DNA from: Zopfochytrium polystomum
Taxonomy: Eukaryota; Chytridiomycota; Chytridiomycetes; Chytridiales; Chytridiaceae
NCBI GenBank assembly: GCA_025765615.1
Contig: JAIVFJ010000045.1
Location: 309,986-373,985, forward strand
DNA length: 64,000 nucleotides
Reading direction: 5' to 3'
Part shown: piece by piece, positions 20,261 to 31,555 of the stretch
Position numbering within the stretch: position 1 is the first letter of the stretch
Layout: every line of letters begins with the position of its first letter
Made by a program: the position numbers and the translations under genes
Notes under the pieces: generated by a model
What the model was told of the DNA's origin: nothing
Database searches by the model: none
Seen by the model: the letters and a program-made list of their open reading frames with translations, nothing else

Positions 20261-21506
20261 ATGGCCTCTTCTCAGTCGACAACCACCGACTCCGTCGCAC
20301 CGACAGCCGGCTTCCTCCAGACGACATCAGCAACCAGCACGACGACAGCCGCAGAGATCGAGTCGGGCAAGTCGCCGCTGCCCGCCGACGCCGCGAACGT
20401 CGAGGCCGAGCGCGCCAAGCTCGAGCGCTCGCTCTTCTGGTGGAACCTGGCCATGGGATTCTTGCACTTCGCCCAGGCCGTCGTTGCACTGGCGCTTGGT
20501 GAGTGGCTGATCAGAAAAATTAGAACACCCGTGCGGGCTTAGGAACCATTCAATGCTGACCTGACGCCTTTTTTTTTCATTTCCGTTTTTTTGCCTCATA
20601 ATAAAAAACGCAAAAACATAGCCCTCACAACTTCCCGCCTTAAGGCATTCAAGCTGCCACTAACCACCGTCTTCACCGATTGGACGAGCGGCTTCCCCGA
20701 GCAAGTTCTCGTCCAGAGGGGACTGATGCCCCTCCCCGCCGTCGCCACACTATTTTCATTCCTTTCGGCCGCCGCCCACTTCACCGTCATCCTCTTCTTC
20801 AAGACGTACACGGAAGACCTGAAAAAGGGCATCAACAAGTAAGCGGCACGGTCACGTCCATACGCAACCCGGGCTTGGTTTTCCTGACTTGTTCTCAAAA
20901 CAACCAGATTCCGCTGGTTCGAATACGCGCTCTCCTCCTCGGTCATGATCGCCCTCATCGCCCAGCTGTTCGGCTGCTACGACATCATCAGCCTCGTCCT
21001 CATCGTCAGCATCAACGCCCTCATGAACCTCTGCGGATACATGATGGAGCTACTCAACCAGTACACCCCGCGCACCGACTGGACCCCGTTTTGGTTCGGT
21101 TGCTTCGCCGGCGTCGTCCCCTGGGCTTGCATCATCACGTACCTTGGTGCCGGAGCCGCGACCACGGGGTCCGTCCCCGGGTTCGTGTGGGCTATCTTGG
21201 TCTGCTACTTTATCTCCTTCAACTCTTTCCCAATCAGTTGAGTGTCCCGTCGCCGCATGCTTTTGATCCTTTTTTTTTTTTTCTTTTTCGTCGCTCTAAC
21301 CATTGGTTCCGCCCGTCTCGCCAAACAACCCAGCCATGGTCATGCAGTACGCCAAGTGGGGGTCCATGTCCGACCGGCTCTTCCCGGGCTCTGGATACTA
21401 CGTTGGCGAGCGCTCTTACCAGTTCCAGTCCCTTTTTGCAAAGACCCTGCTGGTGTGGCTCGTCATTGGCGGCGCGAACCAACCCAACTCGTACGTCGGA
21501 AACTGA
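20261..21506 (+). CDS. Heliorhodopsin
   Basis: Four exons: 20261-20498, 20622-20838, 20908-21236 and 21334-21506. All introns are GT-AG, and the spliced length is 957 nt, 318 aa. Residues 1-60 are a Ser/Thr-rich extension; a seven-helix membrane domain follows. The heliorhodopsin hallmarks are all present. Helix A has a His in GFLHFAQAV and helix B a His in AAAHFTV. Helix C reads RWFEYALSSSVM with the counterion-type Glu at residue 157. Then come FWFGCFAGVVPW, SVPGFVWAI and FNSF, and helix G reads FQSLFAKTLLVW with the retinal-binding Lys at residue 298. The helix C and G motifs differ from type-1 microbial rhodopsins. Heliorhodopsins bind retinal, sit inverted in the membrane and have slow photocycles; most have unclear function, possibly light sensing or regulation of a partner protein. 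No frameshift or stop is seen. Confidence 0.93.
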
Positions 21507-22381
21507 GGGCATGATGCGGGAAAAGACAGAGTTGAGGACGAGCTGAAGGGGCACCGCCGCTCTCGTAACCCTCTTAGGAACCAGTCGCGCCGCTCTTATT
21601 TTTTTTTTTTCTTTCTCTCTTTTGGGGCGTCCATAACAGGACTTTATTTTTGTCATCCTGCCGATTCTATGTTCTCATTACGCCCTTCACCGCACACCCT
21701 GATCAGTACTGCTCGTAGCCGCTCCATTCTCCAACTCACATCGTGTGCTTCAAAACGCCCTAATACCCATCTTTGCCTCATGTCGCACGTCTTTTTCATT
21801 TTCGTGCCGCGGTTCGAGGTCCTTCCAAAAAGAATATATTTTGTTTCTTTCAGGCGTCGTCATAAGTCAATGTAAATCGACTTGCCGACAAATGTGCGAT
21901 ATTGAGCCTTTCAAGAATATCGACCGTTTTCAGTCTACCGGAGTTGTCGAGCGTAGTGTTTTTTGTTCTTAGAACACTGATCGGTCGAGAGGATTGCGGC
22001 CCCCCGTTGCGTCGCTCCGTGGCTGCCGAACGCAGACGGAGGGGTGCCTGAAAATGTCGGTGTAAAAACGTCCGGGTCACGTCGGAGGAAATCGCTCTTT
22101 GCCCAGGCGCGAACATTTCAAAGCAAGTGTGGGGGTGACAAGAGAGCGAACAAAACAAAAAGAACGATAATGACGTCACTCAAGCGGCTGAATGTGGGAA
22201 AAAAAATTTTGCGCCCACCGGCAAGGGCAAATCCGCTTGGGGCGGGCCGTGAGAGAACGAAAACGATAAATGGGCAACAAACAAGCGGAACTGAAAAAGG
22301 AAAAAAAAAAAAAAACAAGACAAAGAAAAAAACATCATCCAGTTGACAAACCATAAACCATCGAACGGCTGCCTCGCCACA
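21507..22381. other. Intergenic, heliorhodopsin 3' flank and promoter of the Mpo1-like gene
   Basis: Poly-T near 21600-21612 and poly-A near 22299-22315. No gene recognised. Confidence 0.6.
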
Positions 22382-23157
22382 ATGACCTCGTCGTCTTCCA
22401 AGAAACCCAGCACCACCCTCAAGTCGGACTTCCGCGATGCCTTTGACCTCAACGTCCAGTTCCCAAAGTACGCCGAGTACCACCACAACAAGCTGAACCA
22501 GATGATCCACATCGTCTTTGTGCCGCTCATCCTGTACGTTCGTTGCTCGAGTGTGATCACTCCCCATCCCTGTTTTCTTGGTCTTTTGAGATCGTGATCG
22601 CTCATTGCTGAGCGAGCGGATCTGCGTGAAACCGGGCACTACACTCACACACTCCGCCCTCATCTTTACCCCCCTCCCCCAAACCAAAAAGTTGGACCGC
22701 CATGGTCTGGTTCGCCAACGTCCCCGCATTCGCCTCATGGTCGCTCGACGCCTACCTCCCGCTCAACCTGTCGCTGCTGCTGACCCTGGCCTACGCCGGC
22801 TACTACATCATCCTCGAACCGCAGACCGGCCTCATGTTCGCGCCGATCCTGCTCGCCATGTGCTCCACCGCCAACGCCTTCCACCGCGCCGACCTCGGCG
22901 GCGAGCTGTCGCCCAACGTCGCAGCGGGCCTGCTCCACGCGTCGTCCTGGGTGTTCCAGTTCCTCGGACACGGCCTCGCGGAACGCCGCGCCCCCGCGCT
23001 CTTTGACAACTTGCTGCAGGCCCTGGTGCTCGCGCCGTTCTTTGTGTTTTTCGAGTTGCTCTTCTCCGTCGGGTACAGGCCCAAGATGGCGGCTGAGTTT
23101 GAAAAGATCACCGTCAAGCGCATCGCCGCTTGGAAGGCTAGCTCCAAGAAGGACTGA
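22382..23157 (+). CDS. Mpo1/YGL010w-like (DUF962) membrane protein, 2-hydroxy fatty acid dioxygenase family
   Basis: Two exons, 22382-22533 and 22692-23157, joined in phase 2; about 205 aa. The N-terminal block YAEYHHNKLNQMIHIVFVPL and the later FLGHGLAERRAPALFDNLLQ are the signature His-rich blocks of this family, separated by hydrophobic helices. In budding yeast the family member is an ER protein that uses Fe(II) to oxidise 2-hydroxy fatty acids from phytosphingosine breakdown. The conserved His residues needed for iron binding (HH in YHHN, H in MIH, H in AFHR, H in LGHG) are visible. No frameshift. It lies downstream of the heliorhodopsin gene on the same strand, but an 875-bp gap argues against any shared transcript. 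Confidence 0.88.
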
Positions 23158-24728
23158 TGGGCTCGCGTTAGTTGAACTGTTGTTGCCTTTTCTTCTTGTC
23201 AAGCAGTTTGGCTTGTTCTCAGTTTGTCTGTTTCCCTCGTGACCTCTTGCAATCATTTACTGTTTTTTCTTCTTCTTTTTTTTTTTTGTTCTCTTACGGC
23301 TGAATGAGATTACCCGCAGTGCAGGTGAAAATGTTTAGCCGCACCAGCTGCTGTGCCACAATGGCGATCTCCCGGTTGCTACGCAAAATGCCCTGTCTAC
23401 TTGGGTTACTGCGTGCAAGGCTGCTTTGAACGTCCGATTGAAAATTTGCCAAAGGGTGAAATGAAGGGAAAGTCAGAAAAGCGAAGGTAAACGACTGCAG
23501 CACAAAAAAACGATTCTTTTCGACAAACAGATCTAGAAATTGAGCGCCAAAAATTTTCACCTTGCCAACATACCTTCAGATCTTAGTAGCGCTGACACAG
23601 ACGGAGCGGTGAAAAATCACACTTTTTCTTTTAGCGAGAACTTGAAGCAAAAGCGTACTGTATTTGGGACTGTATTTGACAATGATTGATTATTCATTTA
23701 CTTTCAAAACGCGCGGGCCGGCCGTCCAACCCCACGCTCAAACAGTCGGTGTGAGTTTTTATGACAGGTTAAGATATCGAATCGACACCGCGGCAGGTTG
23801 AAAAAAGGCGGTGCTGGGCCCGCGGGTGGGATTGTGTCGCGGTGCTGAAAGGGTTGTGATCCCATTAAGAGCACCATTGCCTTACGCAAACACAAAAATG
23901 CAAACGACACGCTCTCCCACCCCGCGCACTCCCCCGAGTCCGCGACCAGCAACAGGTGCACCGCGCCCGTCTGCAGTGCGCCCATCGCGATTGGCCCGCC
24001 CGCCCCGGCAACGCGTGAACTGACGACTTCCGGGGGAGCGGTGGCTGCTTGCAGTTTGCAATTTGATTGACCAATTGTTACGTGCCACAAAAAATCTATC
24101 GAAAAAAAAAAGGACGGGTTGTTTCAGTTTTCTCTTTTCAGTTCCCCCGCATTTCCTTTGCAAGAAACCGTTCCGGTTCTATTTCTTTTCTCATTGTGGT
24201 CTATGTCGAGAACTGAGTCCCAATAGAAACAACGACAGAAAAAATCCTAACCCTAAAACAGTTCGGGCGAGCAGGTTTTGGGCAAACCCCGGCACAGTGA
24301 AAGAACCAAAGATGAAAGTTGCTCCAAGGTGTTAGTAAGGACGAAGAAAACGATTGTCCGCGGAGAGACAACGACAACAAACTCTGCTTGGAGCTCACGT
24401 GTGCGGATAGCTGCCGATCAAGGCTCGGCAGCGTCGACAATGCAATAGTCAGTGGTTGGTGATGAAGAAGATGCCATATATTGTGGTGGGGATGGAGGAG
24501 TGATTAAACGAAGTGACAACAGCAACTGGACAGTGATGGGGATGAAGAAGGTCCCTTGATCAGTGGGCATTGGTCGAGGTAATTAAAGGAGAATAGAAGA
24601 AAAAACAAGAAAAAGGAGTAGAATGCATTCAGTGAACGTGAAACATACTGTATGATGCGACAAGGCGAGGACACAGCCTTGTGTTAAAAAGGAGAGTAGT
24701 CCGCTCAAAAAAACAAAAAAAAAAGGGG
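23158..24728. other. Intergenic between converging genes
   Basis: Holds a poly-T tract near 23275-23288 and a short telomere-like stretch ctaaccctaaaa at 24246-24257. No gene recognised on either strand. Confidence 0.6.
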
Positions 24729-27189
24729 TCAGTCCCTCTCCGAACTCTGCTCCCCGCCCGGTCCAAGCTTTGCTCTGTTTCGCCGCTCGTGTGTTCGCGC
24801 CTGGTGGCGAACCATGGCCAAATCGTACTTTCGCGCCCAGATTTCGCCGACGATGCCAAAGAGCGAAGCGTACATCCCGACGGATGTCATTACAAACACG
24901 AACCACACCTCCCAGCCGTACGCCGTCGTCGGGTACAGGTCGCTGTAGCCTGTTTGTGTGTTTGGGATCGTGAAGCACCGTGAGTTTGCAAAGAAAAATC
25001 CCAAGGCGAGGAGACGCACCGATCGTTGCCATCGTTGTGAAGCAAAAGTAGAACGCGTCGAAGTAGGTCCACGTCGGCTCGGTCCACTGGAACACCCAGG
25101 CTGACACGAGCCAGCTTTTGGGAGGGATGTAGTTAGAAAACCTTGCAATGATTTGTATCAGTAAGTCGGCGCGGCTCTCACAGTGCACTGACGGCCAGCA
25201 CGAACAAGCGGACCCGCTGCTTTTCGATTATCCTCGCCAGCTCGTCCTCCATCATGCCTTCTGTGACGCCCAGCGATTGCCCGGACGCTTCGGTCATCCC
25301 GCGCATCGGGGCTCGCGGGCGAGGTAACACTGCGGACATGGTGATGGCGCCCGTCGAGGCGGGGTTGCATCCTTCCGAACGCGTTGTGCCGCCAAACTCA
25401 CTTTGAGCTATCAGGGAACCGTTTCTACCGGCCAGTCTCCCCATACCCGCCTCAAGGTCGATCTGGCCCCGCGCAAGAACCTCCACGACGGCATCGCTGG
25501 CGACAACATCGTCCCCGACATCCGAATCCTCCCCGCTGCCGCCGCCGCCGTCGACACCTTCTCTCCCCGCGCTCGCGCCAAACAACCGCATTCTCAAGGC
25601 AGACCCAACCGCCCCAATGCGACCGGCCGACATTGCAAGACGGCTCTGCTGCCGCCGCCGTCGGATTTCCTCCCGCGCCTTTTCCCATCTCCGCCGTTTC
25701 CGCGCCGTTCGCGCCGCGCGCGCTTCGATCGCGGCTTGCTCCGACGCGGTCGGGCGGAGGAAGCCAAAGTAGAGGCCAAAGACGCGGATGAAGGCGATGA
25801 AGGAGAGTAGGCTCCCCGCGTGGTCGTTGCCTTCAGAGTTGGGGTTGCGCTCTTCGACTTGCGGTTCGTTGGCGGTCGTGCTCTGAAATGCAAGAGAGTT
25901 GAAGCGCTCTAAAGTGCGCTCGCGACGGAGGCGGCGGTCTCTTATCTGTACATGTTGCTGCAAGCTTAGAATAACTGGCAGGGGGAGGGGAGGGGAGGGG
26001 GGGTCCATGCATTTGCCTACCTTCTTAATGAGGTTCGCTTCGTGGCTCTCCAATATCATTTGGTGCTGCCCATAGAAAAACGCCGCGAAAGCGCACGCAG
26101 CCATCACAAAGTACACCATGAGGAACACGCGGCTCGTCGCCGTCGGCATCGTCGAGTTTCCGTACCCGAGCGACAAGGCCGTGACAATAGCAAAGGGGAA
26201 GCTCGTCTCAAAGTCTAGCTGCCCTAGGTACCGGAATCCAAAGCCGCCCGCGAGCAGGACGAGGACGATAAGAGTGTTGGCCATGCTTGGGGTGGACAGT
26301 GTTGGAAGTTGGTTGAATGATTAGGGATGGAACGAATCTAGAGTCTCACAGGAAAGTTTGCTCGCCGGAACGAAGCAAGTCGTTCCGAAATTTGTTCCGT
26401 ATTCCGTCGAACGCAATCGCAATGAGGCTAGCCACCTCCAGTGCCGTGCTGAATCCCGCTGCGAGATACCCGTGTCCGGCATCCAGGTGTGGAGTATCAT
26501 CCTTGTGAAAGAATAGGATCAAGGCTGTCTGCACGAGAAATACTGATTTTTTTGTTTGAAAAAAGCATTGTAAGACGCCAACGAGAGAGGGTTCGTGTAA
26601 CTAAACCCACGTAAAACACACCTTGACCCAACGACAAGACTATCCCCAAAGCCGACCAGCGCTTCGACGGATGCATGACCTCAGAAAACCGCAAAAGATA
26701 AACTCCAAGCACGCCCATCGCACAGATAAGCCCCAATAGCAGGAACGTAAGCTCTATCGCCCCTCGGTCGCGATACGGTATCACCGTGCTCGTCGCAGCG
26801 TCCGCCATCCACGTCACCGGCATCGACCCGTCCTCGTTGCGACGCCATCCGGTGCCTAGCGAGCCGCCCGCGGCGGCGGCGGCCGCCGCCGCCACGGTGC
26901 TGTTGGGGAACGGCTCGAACCGCACGAACCATGTTGGAAGACAGACCCCGCGCACCATACAGTAGATGGAGTACAGGTGTAGGCTGAACGCGAGGATAAA
27001 GTGCCGGTTGTCGCTGGTGACTCCATCCGGCGGCGTGGTGTCCGATAGGTTGCTGAGGAAGGTGCTGGTGGTTCCGCCTCGCGAGGCTAGTGGAGCGGCT
27101 GACCGTGGTTGCGACCACGACTGTTGGGCGGTGGGAGTGCGTGGAGGCGTCGGTGGTGAGACAGCGTCGACGGTGCTTGCATCGCTCAT
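24729..27189 (-). CDS. TOK-type outward-rectifier potassium channel, two-pore (intact copy)
   Basis: Six exons on the minus strand: 27189-26622, 26542-26350, 26285-26021, 25945-25182, 25141-25020 and 24949-24729. Phases agree at every junction and the spliced length is 2133 nt, 710 aa. Several hydrophobic helices occupy residues about 60-250. The first pore has TALSLGYGN with the filter at residues 292-297, followed by an outward helix. A charged cytosolic loop of about 250 residues (Arg/Glu-rich, then acidic) separates it from the second pore, whose TTMATIGYSDLYP has its filter at about 636-641. A last helix and a basic tail complete the protein. Eight helices with two pore loops is the fungal TOK arrangement: plasma-membrane channels that let K+ out on depolarisation. 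A frameshifted copy and a relic lie at 33419-35770 and 53500-54450. Confidence 0.9.
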
Positions 27190-27752
27190 GAGTGAAGAAT
27201 GTGGTTCGCTAGGTCGAACTCTCTCTGTTTCAAAACCGCAAACACACACACACACAACGCAGAAGCACAAGCCCTAGTGCTCTTTTGTCCGGCCGAAGCG
27301 GCGGCGGAAGCGGGACTTTCGACAGGGGAAAATTTCAGCACGAAAAAAACAAAAAAAAACTGTTTGAGTTTTCGGGTGGCGCACTTGACGCAACGAGACC
27401 TGCCGACAGACGGAACCTCACGCAAGAGACTTTCTGTTAAACGCACGACGGCCAGACCGCCCGACACGCGGAGGAGTCCCGCCAGTTTCCTGAAGGAAAC
27501 AAAAGAGAGTGAGGGGAAAAAAAAAAATAATAGCCGTCTAATCGCACATTGCACCGCCCAGGCGTGGTCGGAAGCGCGCGAAATTTGCACGAGTGAGAGC
27601 GAGAGAGAGAGCGTGGGAGTGAGAGAGGGAGAGAGAGAGTGTGTGTGTGTGTGTGAGTGACATGCAACGGAACAGAAGGAACCCCCTCCTCGTCCTCCTC
27701 CGCTTTGATTGTCACCACTGGGATGATGATGATGGGACCGCAAATGAATGGC

Positions 27753-27758
27753 TATAAA
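27753..27758 (+). promoter_or_regulatory. TATA box for the RTA1-like gene
   Basis: TATAAA about 100 bp upstream of the ATG at 27859, placed as expected for a core promoter. Confidence 0.5.
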
Positions 27759-27858
27759 GCTGATGGGCTGACGATAGGCCGTCCTGTCTTCAACGAGCGG
27801 CTCCTAGTTACATAGACAATTCGAAAAGCTTGTGCCCCCCGCCTTTACATCCAACACG

Positions 27859-28704
27859 ATGACTCCGGTGTACCTGCCTGACGGCTCCATCGACTGGGAG
27901 AGAACACTCTTCCACTTTGAACCTACCAAAGCGGGGCCCTACGTCATGATCATCTTATTCGCTCTCGCCTTTACCGGACACGTCGTGCTTGCCCTCCGAC
28001 TCAAAACCACCTACATGATCCCCATGATCATCGGCTGCCTCCTCGAAGTCATCGGCTTCGTCGCCCGCGAGCTGGCCGCAGACCACCCCTTCGACAACGG
28101 TCTTTACGCCATGCAGCAGTTCCTCATCATCATCGCCCCCGTCTTCTTCGCCGCCTCGCTCTACCTCATCCTCAAACACATCATCCACGTCGTCGACGAC
28201 GCCCTGTCCCCGCTCAAGCCAAAGCTGATCGGCCTCGTCTTCGTCGGCTTTGACGTCCTCTCCTTCGTCGTCCAGGGCGCCGCCTCCGGGCTAATCGTCG
28301 GCGCTGACACTAACCTCGACGCGATCAATCTCGGCGTCAAGATCCTGATCGTCGGACTGCTGATCCAAGTCGTGTCCTTCATCGGCTTTTTGACCCTCGC
28401 CTTTGTCTACTACGCCCGCGCGCACAACGACGGTCGAACCGGTGAACCGTGGCGGACGTCGTTCGTCGTGCTTGCGGCCTCGGCCGTGCTCGTGTTTGTA
28501 AGGTCGCTGTTCAGGGTGGTCGAGTTTTGGCAGGGCTTTGACGGGCAGATTGCAAAAGTTGAAGCTTTGATGTACGTCTTTGACGCAGGGCTCATGGGTG
28601 TGGTAGTGGTGTTGTCGATCGTGTTTCATCCCGGTCGGTATTTGGACGGGCCAAACGGTGAAGTGGGAGTCTTTGACCCAAGGAAAGTAGAGCCACTCGC
28701 TTAA
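27859..28704 (+). CDS. RTA1-like multi-pass membrane protein
   Basis: Uninterrupted 281-aa ORF; the first ATG is at 27859. It starts with a short extracellular-type segment (YLPDGSIDWERTLFHFEPTKA) followed by seven predicted hydrophobic helices. Between helices 2 and 3 lies GCLLEVIGFVARELA, and further on QQFLIIIAPVFFAASLYLILKHII. Both match the conserved ER-rich and AP-A-YLILGR-type blocks of the RTA1 / lipid-translocating exporter family. The QGAASGL block after helix 4 also fits. Yeast relatives (Rta1, Rsb1) give resistance to 7-aminocholesterol or move sphingoid bases outward. It may be relevant that an Mpo1-like sphingoid-base catabolism gene lies 4.7 kb away, though linkage may be chance. 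Confidence 0.88.
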   Translation: MTPVYLPDGSIDWERTLFHFEPTKAGPYVMIILFALAFTGHVVLALRLKTTYMIPMIIGCLLEVIGFVARELAADHPFDNGLYAMQQFLIIIAPVFFAASLYLILKHIIHVVDDALSPLKPKLIGLVFVGFDVLSFVVQGAASGLIVGADTNLDAINLGVKILIVGLLIQVVSFIGFLTLAFVYYARAHNDGRTGEPWRTSFVVLAASAVLVFVRSLFRVVEFWQGFDGQIAKVEALMYVFDAGLMGVVVVLSIVFHPGRYLDGPNGEVGVFDPRKVEPLA

Positions 28705-29329
28705 TATTTGCGAGGTGTCGGATTCCATTTGTTACGATTCCAGACCGAAAATTATTAGACGTTCATTTCTTTCCGTTTTAGAGGAATAAATTAAAAGGGT
28801 GCCATTATTGGGTGCCATTATTTCCAACTACCATTTCTGTATTTCCACCACAATCGGGCTTGGCAAGTCACCGCATCCCACAACAGCAACAGCCAACGGC
28901 CCCCCTTTCTCCTCAGAGGCCCCTCGCGTGATGCGTGGAGCAGGCGTCAATCACGTCGACCAGTGCTCTCTTTCAGCCCAGTCAGCGTCGACCACGAATG
29001 CCCTTCCTCTTGCTTGCCACCGCTTCGCCTGTGCCTGAAACAGAGTTCGTTTTTGCAGTAGGACGCCCATCCGCATGTCGTAAAATGTCACACGCTTTGT
29101 TTCGGCCACAATCCCTTTCGTTTGTACCAAATGAGCCTCTGCAACTGGCCCCATTCTTTGTTCTCAAAAATGCGAAGACCAAATCAATAGTTTTCAGCCA
29201 AATGCTCTCTCAGTTGAGGACCTCTGTGCAACTGAAGCGGTAATGGCCTGTCTTTTGGAGCCGTCCACACTCCCTTCGTGCTGATGCAGCTTCAACACCT
29301 CGAAATAGCTCGGATCGCGACGAGTGTCG
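28705..29329. other. Intergenic, no gene recognised
   Basis: Contains a small direct repeat gggtgccattatt twice at 28797-28822. It flanks the decayed Mutator-like element and may include its terminal region, but no terminal inverted repeat was identified. Confidence 0.5.
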
Positions 29330-31060
29330 TTAGATTTTGAGGCCCTCGATTTTGGTCGCCCTATTGTGGCAACTAGCGCCAATGTATGATGACTGATGCG
29401 ACGCTGTTATGTCTTGGAGAACGTCGAAGGCTTGCTGCTGTTTCGAAGATGACATTGTTTGGACAACTTGAATAGATGCAGTAGGGTTGGACTTCAACAC
29501 GATCTCTGGCGAAAGCACCTTCGTTCGGCAAGCTGAAGCGCAAGTGCCAATGCTTGTGAATGTCGTGCAGCTCAAGATACCGCCTATTTCCCATCATCTC
29601 CTTTAGCTCGTAAGAGCACGGCAGTCCCGTGGTCGTCTGGAACACCTTCGTGCATTGCCGGAAACCTTTCATTTCCTCCGCTGCCAAGAAGCCAAGCTGC
29701 TCAACAGTCTTTTTACTGCTTCTTTCGAGATAGACCGCCACATTTGCAGGATTGTGTGGCGCTGGTTATGGACAACCCACGCAAGGTGTTGATGACGGTG
29801 TATGTCCTATCTTCCGTGTTGATCCTTAATGGCCTGATGCAGACATTCAAATCAGCAAGCAAATCTTCGGAGAAGACCCGAATGTAACTCTTAACCATGG
29901 AGTGATTTCCCGCGGGATGACACCCGTTGGCCCAGATGCAAAACAGAGTTTGTCCAGACCTTGATGGACCGTTCCTTGTATGGAAGCCATGACACAACGT
30001 AGGCAACTGACTCTGGCCACACGCTGCGGTACTTGGACTCCAATACGCTCCAAAGGCTTCAGCAATCTCAAGACTCTGGCTCCCGCAGTATCGGTCGAAG
30101 AAAACTCCTCATGAAGCTCCTGCTCTCCTTCACAGACATACTTTTTGGTGTTTGCCTGCACGTTTAAGTTGATGTTCCAGGTGCAGAGTAAGTGGGTGGA
30201 CGTCGGAAATAGAAGGTTTGTCGCATTCATTAGTGCGAGCTCACGATCGGTGACAATCACGATCGGATCAGCAGTCATTGACAATGCCACCTTGTTTTTG
30301 AGCTGCTGGAACGCCCATAAATGGTCAGACTCCTCCTCTCTGGGCAAAAAAGCTATCGCCGCGTTCAAGCTCTCGTCATTGTTTGAAACAGCCACAATAT
30401 TGAGAAGTGGAAGGCGAAATCAGTTTGCTTTGTAGTACAGTCCATTATGAAAACAGTGGGCTGCTCGCAAACCTTTTGCAAAGCGACAGGGTGCGCAAAA
30501 AAGAGTCTACTGAGAGAGCGATCTTCGTTTAGGTCAAAACTGAAACTGTATTGCATAGTTTGAAGTTTGTCCAGAAGAACTTCCGTCGGTCTACAGCCAT
30601 TAAGCTGTAGGGCGCGGACTTTTCGTTTCAAGTTCGAAATGTCTTGCGGGAGGACGTTCAGGGGAGGTGATTCTGATTGTAACGCTCTTATGATGGTGCA
30701 GGGAGGAAGGTCGAGGGCGATGAGACGGCAAGTCTCATCTTCCTGGTTCTTATTGAGGCAGCGACCTGGTGCGATCCCAGAGAAGTCCGAACGGGAGCAT
30801 GCGTAGTTGGGGTTACGCACAGATAGTTGCCCCTGCCCTTCATTCACGGCGCCCCCCCAAACAGCAAAGGGCACCCAATCTTCTGTGTGGCAGATCCTGG
30901 ACGTCGCTTGGCGCTAAGACGCTTCACATCTGGTCTTGAACGATATTTTCCGCCTTGTTTGCACAAAAGCGGACCGGTTTGCGCTCGCTGGACCTCATTG
31001 CCACACTGTATCCATTCGCTTGTTGTCACCGAGTGCTTGAATTCGCAGTTCTTGGCAAAT
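29330..31060 (-). pseudogene. Mutator-like (MULE) transposase with FAR1-type zinc-finger N-terminus, degenerate
   Basis: Read on the minus strand, successive frames give the parts of a MULE transposase in order. A Cys-rich N-terminal part with CGNEV...LLCKQGGKY and KIGCP looks like a FAR1/WRKY-GCM1-type finger (31050-30870). Next is VFIMDCT with the first catalytic Asp (about 30440), then NNDESLNAAIAFL, SDHLWAFQQLKN, and IVTDRELALMNAT with the second Asp (about 30260). HLLCTWNINLNV follows (about 30180). Near the end is TGLPCSYEL, resembling a SWIM-type CxH motif (about 29620). At least two frameshifts separate these blocks, so it cannot be translated as one protein. It marks an old DNA-transposon insertion between the RTA1-like and metalloprotease genes. 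Confidence 0.75.
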
Positions 31061-31555
31061 CACCTGGACAATCCATGGCAATTACGATAAACCAGAAGCA
31101 ATCGTCGACTTCACCTTCTGTTCCCTGCTGAGAAGAACAAGAGAGTAATGCTCTAAGAATTCCCGTGGGAGTTGCGGAGGAGACAGTGCGCGTGCAATAG
31201 GCGGGGCCAGCCCGGAGCTTTATTTCAAAGTACTGGCCCCACACTAGCCACAGGGCCATTTTTCGCACGCCACTCTAACAAAGTACGTACATGTACAGTA
31301 CATGGCGGATACCAGGGAGAGGGAACTATCGGGGCGGCCAGCCGCCAACGAAACAGAAACTGGCTCGAAAGCTTGAACGAGAAAACGAAGAAATGAGTTC
31401 TACAATGAACCAATAGCTGCTGAAAGTTCGTAAAAAGGTGAAGCGAATTCAATGGCAAAAGTATGAGCATCGGTGCTTCCCACCACACCCACCAAACGGA
31501 AAACAAGCGGGAAAAAATTAGAATGAAGAGGATCGGAGAGCAACTGTGGAGAGGG
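31061..31555. other. Intergenic, no gene recognised
   Basis: 3' flank of the metalloprotease gene and 5' flank of the transposase relic. Confidence 0.5.

Noticed and set aside
20900..20935. ggttcgaat resembling a tRNA T-loop
   Set aside because: It lies inside heliorhodopsin exon 3 (RWFEY); no cloverleaf arms around it. Similar short matches at 21811 and 45560 also lack arms.
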